DNA of 17,179 nt. Origin: Candidatus Woesearchaeota archaeon. Lineage in GTDB: Archaea; Nanobdellota; Nanobdellia; Woesearchaeales; JAGVZT01. The translations under genes and the position numbers were made by a program. The notes under the pieces were generated by a model. It searched no databases. It saw only the letters and a program-made list of their open reading frames with translations, and was not told where the DNA came from. The stretch covers positions 1 through 17,179 of the forward strand of contig JAHWHA010000062.1 of assembly GCA_019323665.1 (NCBI GenBank), in the 5' to 3' direction. Below are positions 6,346 through 12,509 of the stretch, in pieces (the first letter of the stretch is position 1; every line of letters begins with the position of its first letter).

Positions 6346-7155
6346 ATGCGTCCTAGTATAATCTTCTTGGGCACAGGCCAGGGGGCAGATGTTGTGGGTA
6401 AACAGATACTTGGCTCAGGAGGGATTGTTGTGCAGACAGCTGACCACCAGATTCATATTGATCCAGGCCCAAGCTCATTGCTGATGGCAAGAGAGAACCA
6501 TGTTAATCCGCGCGCAACAACCTCAATTCTGGTATCGCATTCTCACATCAACCACTGTAATGATGTGAATGTATTGATTGATGCAATGACACTCTCGGGG
6601 CTTGACAAGAAAGGGGTGCTTATCTCAAACAATTTGCTCATCAATGGTGATATTCTCACAAGGCCCTATCTCACTGAATTCCACAAACACTGCCTTGAGA
6701 AGTACATGGTGCTCAAAGAGGGCCAAAAAGCAGCGATAGATGATATTGAAATAATGGCTACTGCAACCAAGCACTCTGTTGAGTGTATCGGTTTTAGAAT
6801 AGACTCGCCTGATTTCATTTTGTCTTATCTTGCTGACACTGAGTTTGTTCCAGAGCATGTCAAGCAACACCAGGGGTGTGATATTCTGATATTGAATGTT
6901 GTATACCCGTTTGAGGCAAAAAAAGAAAACAACTTGAATTCTGCTGATGCAGTGAAGATAATAAACAAGCTGCGCCCGAAGCTGGCAATTGTCACCCATT
7001 TCTCCAAGCAGATGCTCGATGCTGATATCCTGCTTGAGTCAAGGCGGATAAACCGTGAGACAAAAGCCCAGGTTGTGGCAGCCAAAGATGGCATGGCAAT
7101 AAATCCGCTTACATACTCCTCAAAGAGGACACAGACTCTGCTCAAGGGCTTCTGA
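6346..7155 (+). CDS. Metallo-beta-lactamase-fold protein
   Basis: A 269-residue metallo-beta-lactamase-fold protein, probably a metal-dependent hydrolase; the substrate is unknown. The N-terminal strand RPSIIFLGTGQG opens the fold and IHIDPGPSS forms the strand before the metal site. The metal motif reads HSHINH (residues 65-70), with Asn69 where HxHxDH has Asp; Asp73 follows. Further candidate ligands are His143 (ATKHSVE), Asp164 (SYLADTEF) and His218 (AIVTHFS). The ligand layout is otherwise complete. The D-to-N change affects the residue that normally binds the second metal, so the site may hold one metal or use Asp73. The gene has its own promoter and a strong ribosome binding site. It faces the presenilin-like gene, 55 bases away. 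Confidence 0.87.
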   Translation: MRPSIIFLGTGQGADVVGKQILGSGGIVVQTADHQIHIDPGPSSLLMARENHVNPRATTSILVSHSHINHCNDVNVLIDAMTLSGLDKKGVLISNNLLINGDILTRPYLTEFHKHCLEKYMVLKEGQKAAIDDIEIMATATKHSVECIGFRIDSPDFILSYLADTEFVPEHVKQHQGCDILILNVVYPFEAKKENNLNSADAVKIINKLRPKLAIVTHFSKQMLDADILLESRRINRETKAQVVAAKDGMAINPLTYSSKRTQTLLKGF

Positions 7156-7210
7156 GCGCATATAAATTTTCACGCTTGATTTTCTTACCAGTTTTAATAC
7201 AGATTCAATA

Positions 7211-8155
7211 TCATATAACAAGCAGAGCGATGACATAGCCAATAAAACATCCAGCGCTTAGGAAAGGCATTGCAGGATAGAACTTACCGCGCTCACTCTT
7301 CAAGAACAGCAACCCCAGACTTAGGGTGGCAAACAAAGTTACAACAATTGCAGCTAGATAAGCTCCAGTCGTCTTCAGCACAACCCCTGAGAAGAGCAGA
7401 GGGAATGCAATGTCGCCTCCACCTAGTATTGCTGAAGTGTGCTGCTCAGCTTGCTTGCTTTTACTGACCCTCTTCGTTTTTGATACTTTGTGTTTTATCA
7501 TTCTGGTCTCAGCCATCTTATAGGGTATGGATAACCCTGCAAACAGATTTGCGCTGCTCTGGAATTTTGCCATGGAAACCATGTGCTTGCTTTTCCACAC
7601 TGCGTACGCATCATATAAGGAAATTATCAGAAGCAGCACTATAGCTGAGAATATATTGATAACAGGCACAAGCAATGCTGCAATACCTCCATAGATAAAG
7701 ATTTCTGTCAGATTGTGCACAACCACATTCGGCCTGAAAACCTTCCACAAGCTTAGACAGACGGCAATTCCAAGCGTAATAAGGTAATTCCAACCAATGC
7801 CCAGAAGATTCAGCAGTTTCACCAATAATGGGTTGAGTGCAACTGAGAGGCTGTAAAGAACTGCAATTGTATACCATGCTTTCCAGAGATTTTTCTTTTT
7901 GAACTTGATAATCAGCATCACAAGAGCAGTGCCAATAAGCACAGCAATTATGATGAAGATAAAGGTTGTTGATTCATTGCCCACCTCAGGCGGCTCAACA
8001 CCAAGCTGCTCATACATCTCGTCATGACGCACAGTGATTCCAGACTCATGGGTTTGCTCAATATCAACGTACTGTGAAACAACCAGTAATCCGGTGAGCT
8101 GTGCAACAACAAAGACCAGCACAAGAATAAGCGTTGGCACAATAGGATGTTTCAT
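7211..8155 (-). CDS. Presenilin/SPP-like intramembrane aspartyl protease
   Basis: Likely A22-family (presenilin/signal peptide peptidase homolog) intramembrane protease of 314 residues, cutting substrates within the membrane. Two catalytic aspartates are visible: Asp182 in the YDAYAVW motif of the sixth helix and Asp248 in GGGDIAFPLLF, the GxGD motif of the seventh. The PAL-type motif near the C-terminus reads PAMPFL (294-299), with Met for the usual Leu. About nine hydrophobic segments are seen (around 8-28, 63-83, 93-110, 118-138, 150-165, 166-186, 243-260, 265-285 and 296-313). An extracytoplasmic loop spans 30-62, and a strongly basic loop (HKVSKTKRVSKSK) lies between the two catalytic helices, where presenilins also carry their large loop. 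It shares a symmetric TATA box with the divergent RNA-binding gene; the transcript is probably leaderless. Substrates are unknown. Confidence 0.88.
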   Translation of the reverse strand: MKHPIVPTLILVLVFVVAQLTGLLVVSQYVDIEQTHESGITVRHDEMYEQLGVEPPEVGNESTTFIFIIIAVLIGTALVMLIIKFKKKNLWKAWYTIAVLYSLSVALNPLLVKLLNLLGIGWNYLITLGIAVCLSLWKVFRPNVVVHNLTEIFIYGGIAALLVPVINIFSAIVLLLIISLYDAYAVWKSKHMVSMAKFQSSANLFAGLSIPYKMAETRMIKHKVSKTKRVSKSKQAEQHTSAILGGGDIAFPLLFSGVVLKTTGAYLAAIVVTLFATLSLGLLFLKSERGKFYPAMPFLSAGCFIGYVIALLVI

Positions 8156-8177
8156 TTTGCCAAAAAAAGAGAAGAGC

Positions 8178-8185
8178 TTATATAA
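8178..8185. promoter_or_regulatory. Symmetric TATA box serving two divergent genes
   Basis: The perfect palindrome TTATATAA is centred at 8181.5. The ATG of the + gene (8208) and that of the - gene (8155) each begin exactly 26.5 bases from this centre. No other TATA element is visible between the two genes. Both transcripts would be leaderless and start from one TBP site bound in either orientation, which would couple or compete their expression. Confidence 0.6.
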
Positions 8186-8207
8186 AATTAATCCTTTTCA
8201 CTCCCCA

Positions 8208-8690
8208 ATGAAAGCTCACCAAATTGACATCCGGGTTTTCTGCAAGCCGGAGGATGACAAGGCGCAGATAGAAAAGGCGTTTATGAGCCTGCTGCCATTT
8301 GACACTGCGAAAGAAAAAGTGCGGATTTCGAAAAAGAATGCGATTGGATTCAACAAGAGAGTGATTACAATAATTGAAACAACTTTGAAAAAGCAGCGCC
8401 ACATCAACAGCTTTCTTGATGCTTTATCACAAATGATGAACCAAAACCAGAAACAAAATATTATCACGAATTGTAGAAAATTAATTGATGATCATTTATG
8501 CATCTTCTTCCGCTTTGATAAATTGGAATTTGTAAAAGACAGAAAGCTGAGGATAACTGATAGCGGTGAATGCTTCCATATCAAGGTCAGTCTTGCAGCA
8601 TTTCCGAGGAAACTCCAAAACGCAGAGCAGACTCTAAGAGATATTCTCGGGCAAAGAGAAATCTTGCCCTGTAATACAATGTATTATTGA
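8208..8690 (+). CDS. COG1325-type RNA-binding protein
   Basis: A 160-residue protein resembling the archaeal RNA-binding family PF01877/COG1325, which has been described as a predicted exosome-associated RNA-binding protein. The pattern matches: an N-terminal strand HQIDIRVFCKPEDD, a helix with LLPFD, a central helical stretch (RHINSFLDALSQMM), then the family's conserved core LCIFFRFDKLEFVKDRKLRIT and the closing strand FHIKVSLAAFP. The start at 8208 fits the shared TATA box 26.5 bases upstream (leaderless); an in-frame ATG at 8034 lies inside the opposite gene and upstream of the promoter. Function in RNA processing or decay is inferred from the family. Its pairing with a presenilin-like gene may be incidental. 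Confidence 0.85.
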   Translation: MKAHQIDIRVFCKPEDDKAQIEKAFMSLLPFDTAKEKVRISKKNAIGFNKRVITIIETTLKKQRHINSFLDALSQMMNQNQKQNIITNCRKLIDDHLCIFFRFDKLEFVKDRKLRITDSGECFHIKVSLAAFPRKLQNAEQTLRDILGQREILPCNTMYY

Positions 8691-8698
8691 GTAAAGAT

Positions 8699-8800
8699 AA
8701 ATTTATATAATCAATATATTTTACTATGTGAAGGGGGGTTGTTGGTATACAAGTTTTGTTGTCACCACACAGTTGGGTTTTATAAGTGTAAATAATGAAC
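8699..8800 (+). other. Leader region with TATA elements and a possible short peptide
   Basis: Part of the 203-base gap before the TrmB-family gene. An AATTTATATAA element (about 8699-8710) is followed by a GGGGGG run (8733-8738) and a TTG-started frame at 8742-8795 reading (M)VYKFCCHHTVGFYKCK. A second TATA-like TTTTATAAG lies near 8777-8785, followed by the short inverted repeat AGTGT...ACACT. The peptide is only 17 codons; nothing shows it is translated. Confidence 0.2.
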
Positions 8801-8827
8801 ACTAACAAATGACACAAAAAACCACAA

Positions 8828-8859
8828 CATATTAATATGAGTTATGTTTATTCATAACT
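8828..8859. promoter_or_regulatory. Paired palindromes, likely operator of the TrmB-family gene
   Basis: Two perfect palindromes abut: CATATTAATATG (8828-8839) and AGTTATG-TTTATT-CATAACT (8840-8859, 7-bp arms). If the first is the TATA region (centre near 8833), transcription would start near 8859. The leader would then hold the GGAGGGG site (8882-8888), and the second palindrome would lie between TATA and start, where a bound dimer would block polymerase. This fits autoregulation by the downstream HTH protein. A further TATA-like GGTATAAAT (about 8869-8877) is too close to the ribosome binding site to be the main promoter. Confidence 0.5.
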
Positions 8860-8893
8860 TACTGTTTAGGTATAAATTGTTGGAGGGGAACAA

Positions 8894-9715
8894 ATGATCG
8901 TGAAAGAGGAGTTTTTGAGTAAACTACGACTCTATTTCTCCCTGAATCTCTACGAGGTGAAGATTTGGACTGCCTTATTGTCTCGTGGTGTTTCCACAGC
9001 AGGGGAGCTCAGCGACATCGCAAATGTACCTCGTTCAAGAAGCTACGATGTGCTTGAGAGCCTAGAGAAAAAGGGTTTTGTGGTGATGAAGTTCGGAAAG
9101 CCGATCAAGTATCTCGCAGTGCCTCCATCCGAGGTGGTAGAGCGCGTTAAGAAAAATATGAAACTTGATGCTGAAAAGAAAATCAAAAGGCTTGACACAC
9201 TAAAAGACACAGAAGTCTTAGGCGAGCTTAAGCAGCTCCACTCACAGGGCATAGAACTTGTTGAGCCATCTGATTTGTCTGGCTCTTTGAGGGGCCGTCA
9301 CAACCTTTATAACCATCTCGAGCTGACAATAAACGGCGCTGAGAAGAGTGTAACCATAATGACAACAACACAGGGACTGCTCAGAAAGATCGAGGGTTTT
9401 AAGCCTGTGTTTGAACGTGTTAAGAAAAGAGGTGTAAAGGTAAGAATCGCTGCTCCTCTAACAAAAGAGTGTGCAAATGCTGTCAAGGACATCTCAGATG
9501 TAGCTGAGGTGAGGCACACAAACTCTAAAGCAAGGTTTGTGGTTATTGACGGCAAAGAACTCACATTCATGGTGCTTGAGGACAAGGAAGTGCACCCAAC
9601 TTATGATGTTGGTATATGGGTGAACACACCTTTCTTTGCATCTGCGCTTGAAGACCTTTTCGAGCTTGCTTGGAAAGAGATGAAGCCTGCAAAGGCCATG
9701 CTCAAGACAAAGTAG
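8894..9715 (+). CDS. TrmB-family transcriptional regulator
   Basis: A 273-residue TrmB-family regulator. The N-terminal winged helix (about residues 10-78) shows the family pattern FSLNLYEVKIWTALLSRG, a helix-turn-helix STAGELSDIANVPRSRSYDVLESLEKKGFV and the wing GKPIKYLAVPP. A helical linker (80-115, VVERVKKNMKLDAEKKIKR) probably forms the dimer coiled coil. The C-terminal half (128-262) resembles the phospholipase-D-like effector domain of TrmB relatives: GRHNLYNHLELTINGAEKSVTIMTT, then GVKVRIAAPL and a FVVIDGKELTFMVL strand pair, but no catalytic HKD motif. Such proteins sense small ligands, often sugars, or act as broad regulators; the ligand here cannot be told. A GGAGGGG site lies five bases before the ATG, and the palindromes upstream suggest it controls itself. 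The next gene has its own promoter. Confidence 0.88.
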   Translation: MIVKEEFLSKLRLYFSLNLYEVKIWTALLSRGVSTAGELSDIANVPRSRSYDVLESLEKKGFVVMKFGKPIKYLAVPPSEVVERVKKNMKLDAEKKIKRLDTLKDTEVLGELKQLHSQGIELVEPSDLSGSLRGRHNLYNHLELTINGAEKSVTIMTTTQGLLRKIEGFKPVFERVKKRGVKVRIAAPLTKECANAVKDISDVAEVRHTNSKARFVVIDGKELTFMVLEDKEVHPTYDVGIWVNTPFFASALEDLFELAWKEMKPAKAMLKTK

Positions 9716-9745
9716 ATTTTTCCATTTCTTTTTCTAAATTTTTTT
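9716..9745 (+). terminator. T-rich tract after the TrmB-family gene
   Basis: Directly after the stop, the + strand holds three T clusters (ATTTTTCC, TTTCTTTTTCT and a run of seven T) within 30 bases, typical of archaeal intrinsic termination. Its last part merges into the TATA element of the next gene. Confidence 0.5.
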
Positions 9746-9750
9746 ATATC
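9741..9750 (+). promoter_or_regulatory. TATA element of the putative nuclease gene
   Basis: TTTTTATATC is centred about 25 bases before the ATG at 9771, and no ribosome binding site is present, predicting a leaderless transcript independent of the TrmB-family gene. Confidence 0.5.
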
Positions 9751-9770
9751 TTTGCAGATTACCATTAGAT

Positions 9771-10934
9771 ATGAAACTTGCAACTCTTGAGGATTTTCAG
9801 CAACTTGAACAACAAAACCCTGATTTGTTTCATCATGGGATGGGTTTGGTCGCAGAAGACTATTCATCTTGGACATTCTATAATCTGTTTGGAGTTCGTG
9901 TGTCAACTCTGCAAATGCACTTGCCATCATCACCTGAAGAGCTCCTTGACCAAGTGGATCCTTTATACAGGAAAATGCCTGACTTGGTAGAAAAAGCCTT
10001 CGCAGAGCTTGGAAAGATGGTTGAAGAGATGCTTGAGCTTGAGTGGTGGATGGCTCAGCAATTGGATGAGCTCTCTCTAGTCTCAATCATCAACCTTGAA
10101 AGGCGCAGGCTACTAAAGGAAGTAATGGCAATTCCTTATGTGCAGCAAAACTACTCCCAGTTTCGCCCTCTTTTGCAGGAGAATCTTGTGCAGATTATCC
10201 TTGGGAAGCGAGAGCTACCTCCACGCGGCCCACCAACCAGAAAAATAAGGAGTTACTCAAAAGAGCAGTTGGAAGCTTTTGCACAGCAGGGTTACAGAAT
10301 TTTTGTTGATCAAGGAAAAGAGTGTGCAGCAGGCTTTCTACTTGAGAACGGATTGCCAAAGAGGGTAAGGCTTAACCTGCTGCAACGCTTTGGAGAGAGA
10401 TACGACAGCTTTACAGGACGAGACTGCTGTGTATTTTCATCAAGAAACGCACTCCATTTTGAGACTCTGTTGCAGAAAGCTGGCGTTTTCTATACTCGGG
10501 AGGACCTCTACAGAAGATGGTATCCCCTTTTTCCAGGTGAGCATAGAATGGACTGGCATTTTCACACCCAGCACCACGGTTATGCTGTTGAGTTTCATGA
10601 CTATGACAATCCATACACAAATGATAAAAGCTGGGAGCATAAAATAGCCTTGGCGAAGAGGGTTGTTGAAGCAGCGGGTGATGAGTTTGTTGTTCTCACT
10701 CTCTCAAACATTTTCGATTTTGCCAGGAAGATGCAGCGTGAAGCAATAGTCCCGTATGAAGCTTATGATTTTCAGTTTCATTCTCAACCCCCTATGTCAG
10801 ACTTACCAAAAACCGACAAACCACCTAAATATTTACCCAAGTTCCAGAGACAACAAGGTTTCTTGGCAGTGCAGTTAGATAATATATATCAGCGCGCTGC
10901 AGTAAGGAATTCTATCAACTCACAGCCTAGTTGA
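9771..10934 (+). CDS. Unknown protein with VSR/DUF559-like nuclease C-terminus
   Basis: Not recognised as a named family. The 387 residues fall into three parts. Residues 1-145 are mostly helical, with aromatic/acidic stretches (EEMLELEWWMAQQLDEL) and no known motif. Residues 155-215 form a basic linker. Residues 222-315 resemble the PD-(D/E)XK fold of VSR/DUF559-type endonucleases: a helix HFETLLQKAGVFYTREDLYRRW (Glu231), the strand RMDWHF (Asp261), the strand GYAVEFHD (Glu274), a helix WEHKIALAKRVVEAAGDE (Lys291) and the strand FVVLTLSN. The order D-(12)-E followed by a Lys-bearing helix fits the class, but the canonical Lys two residues after Glu is His276. This is an inference from pattern only. 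The C-terminal 50 residues are Pro/Gln-rich. It lies between a TrmB-family regulator and pheS, with its own promoter; DNA cleavage, repair or defence are all possible. Confidence 0.72.
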   Translation: MKLATLEDFQQLEQQNPDLFHHGMGLVAEDYSSWTFYNLFGVRVSTLQMHLPSSPEELLDQVDPLYRKMPDLVEKAFAELGKMVEEMLELEWWMAQQLDELSLVSIINLERRRLLKEVMAIPYVQQNYSQFRPLLQENLVQIILGKRELPPRGPPTRKIRSYSKEQLEAFAQQGYRIFVDQGKECAAGFLLENGLPKRVRLNLLQRFGERYDSFTGRDCCVFSSRNALHFETLLQKAGVFYTREDLYRRWYPLFPGEHRMDWHFHTQHHGYAVEFHDYDNPYTNDKSWEHKIALAKRVVEAAGDEFVVLTLSNIFDFARKMQREAIVPYEAYDFQFHSQPPMSDLPKTDKPPKYLPKFQRQQGFLAVQLDNIYQRAAVRNSINSQPS

Positions 10935-10947
10935 TTTCCTAAAACAA

Positions 10948-10957
10948 AATATATAAA
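10948..10957 (+). promoter_or_regulatory. TATA element of pheST
   Basis: AATATATAAATAA is centred about 29 bases before the pheS ATG at 10982, in the 47-base gap after the preceding stop. A leaderless or nearly leaderless pheS-pheT mRNA is predicted; no ribosome binding site is seen. Confidence 0.5.
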
Positions 10958-10981
10958 TAACCGCCAACATCGCTTTGTACT

Positions 10982-12505
10982 ATGGAAGTTGAGAAGCTCG
11001 CTGAGACATTGCACCCATTGGAACGAGCAGTGCTGCCGCATTTGAGCAAATATTCTAACCTAGATGAGATTGCTGAGGCATCAAAGCTTAAGCAAGTTGA
11101 GGCAATGCGCGCATTGCAGTGGCTTGAGAACAAGGGGGCACTGAAGATTATCTCAGAAGAGCAGAAACTCATAATACTTGGTAAAAATGGCAGGCTCTAC
11201 CATAAAAACGGGTTGCCTGAGCGAAGATTTATTGAGGCAATCAAAGACAAACCTCTCAGTTATGATGAACTGAGAAAAAAGGCAGCACTTGACATGGATG
11301 AGCTCCATGTTTGTATTGGTCTTCTGAAGAGAAAGGTGGCAGTTGAGGTTAAGGATGGCAAAGTCTCTATCACACCTCAGGGCAAGAGTATGCTCACCAA
11401 GAAAACACTTGAAGAGCAGTTATTAGAGAAAAGTTTCCCAGTTGCTTTTGAAAAATTGAAACCCGAAGAAAAGTTTGCATTTGAGGCGTTGCTTAAAAGA
11501 AAGGATATTGTGGACTTGAGTACCCAAAAAACAAAATATGTCAAGCTCACATCACTTGGAGAAAAGTTGGCAAATACGAAAATCAGAGGAGAGCTAATTG
11601 AGACTCTTACACCAAAGATGCTCAAGACTTCATCCTGGCAGGGCAACCGTTTCAGGAGATACGACATCAGCATAAATGTGCCTGCTGTCTTTCCGGGTAG
11701 AAGGCATTTTGTCAACCAGGCTATTGACTATGTGCGCCAGATCTGGTTGGAACTTGGTTTCAAGGAGATGCAGGGCAGCCTTGTGCAGACTAGCTTCTGG
11801 AATTTTGATGCACTGTTCACAGCACAGGATCACCCTGTGCGCGAGATGCAGGACACCTATTATATTAAAAACCCAAAATCCGGTAAGTTGCCTTCAAAAC
11901 AGCTTGTTGAGCAAGTCAAGAAAACACATGAAGATGGCTGGACAACAGGCAGCAAGGGATGGCAGTATAAATGGGATGCAGAAGGGGCAAAGCGCAATGT
12001 GCTTCGCACACATACAACATGCCTAAGTGCAAGGACAATCGCTCAACTTAAGCAAGGTGATCTGCCGGCAAAGTTTTTCGCTGTTGGCAAGAATTTCAGG
12101 AATGAAACATTGGACTGGAGTCATCTCTTTGAGCTCATACAGGTTGAGGGTATAGTGGTTGACCCTGATGCCAATTTCACACACTTGGTAGGCTATTTGA
12201 AAAATTTCTTCCATAAGATGGGTTTCTCAAGGGTTCGCGTCAGGCCAGGTTATTTCCCCTATACTGAGCCAAGCGCTGAGGTTGATGTTTATCATCCCAT
12301 TCATAAGAGGTGGATGGAGCTTGGAGGCTCAGGGATGTTCAGGCCTGAGATGACAAAACCTCTATTCGGCAAAGAGGTGCCTGTGCTCGCATGGGGGCTT
12401 GGTCTTGATAGAACCATTTTACAGTATTATGCCCTCACTGATATAAGAGAACTTTACAAGAATGATTTGAGAGAGATGAAAAAGATGAGGTTGTGGTTGA
12501 AATAG
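10982..12505 (+). CDS. pheS: Phenylalanine-tRNA ligase alpha subunit
   Basis: Catalytic subunit of the heterotetrameric class II phenylalanyl-tRNA synthetase, which charges tRNA-Phe. The 507 residues match archaeal/eukaryotic PheS (about 500), longer than the bacterial form. Residues 1-140 hold winged-helix tRNA/nucleic-acid-binding domains (LPHLSKYSNLDEIAEASKL). The catalytic core runs from about 215: motif 1 around PGRRHFVNQAIDYVRQIWLELGF (238-260), the NFDALFTAQDHPVREMQDTYY segment (274-294) with an archaeal insert after it, LRTHTT (341-346), motif 2 at FAVGKNFRNETLDWSHLFEL (366-385), the ELGGSGMFRPEM Phe pocket (446-457) and motif 3 WGLGLDRTIL (471-480). All key elements are intact. It is followed four bases later by pheT. 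Confidence 0.97.
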   Translation: MEVEKLAETLHPLERAVLPHLSKYSNLDEIAEASKLKQVEAMRALQWLENKGALKIISEEQKLIILGKNGRLYHKNGLPERRFIEAIKDKPLSYDELRKKAALDMDELHVCIGLLKRKVAVEVKDGKVSITPQGKSMLTKKTLEEQLLEKSFPVAFEKLKPEEKFAFEALLKRKDIVDLSTQKTKYVKLTSLGEKLANTKIRGELIETLTPKMLKTSSWQGNRFRRYDISINVPAVFPGRRHFVNQAIDYVRQIWLELGFKEMQGSLVQTSFWNFDALFTAQDHPVREMQDTYYIKNPKSGKLPSKQLVEQVKKTHEDGWTTGSKGWQYKWDAEGAKRNVLRTHTTCLSARTIAQLKQGDLPAKFFAVGKNFRNETLDWSHLFELIQVEGIVVDPDANFTHLVGYLKNFFHKMGFSRVRVRPGYFPYTEPSAEVDVYHPIHKRWMELGGSGMFRPEMTKPLFGKEVPVLAWGLGLDRTILQYYALTDIRELYKNDLREMKKMRLWLK

Positions 12506-12509
12506 CACA

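Noticed and set aside
7156..7175. TATA-like GCATATAAATTTT between two converging genes
   Set aside because: It faces only the 3' ends of both genes, with no reading frame or RNA structure seen nearby.
8034..8207. N-terminal extension of the COG1325 protein from the upstream ATG
   Set aside because: It overlaps the opposite presenilin-like gene, lies before the promoter, and the family's N-terminus begins at the ATG at 8208.
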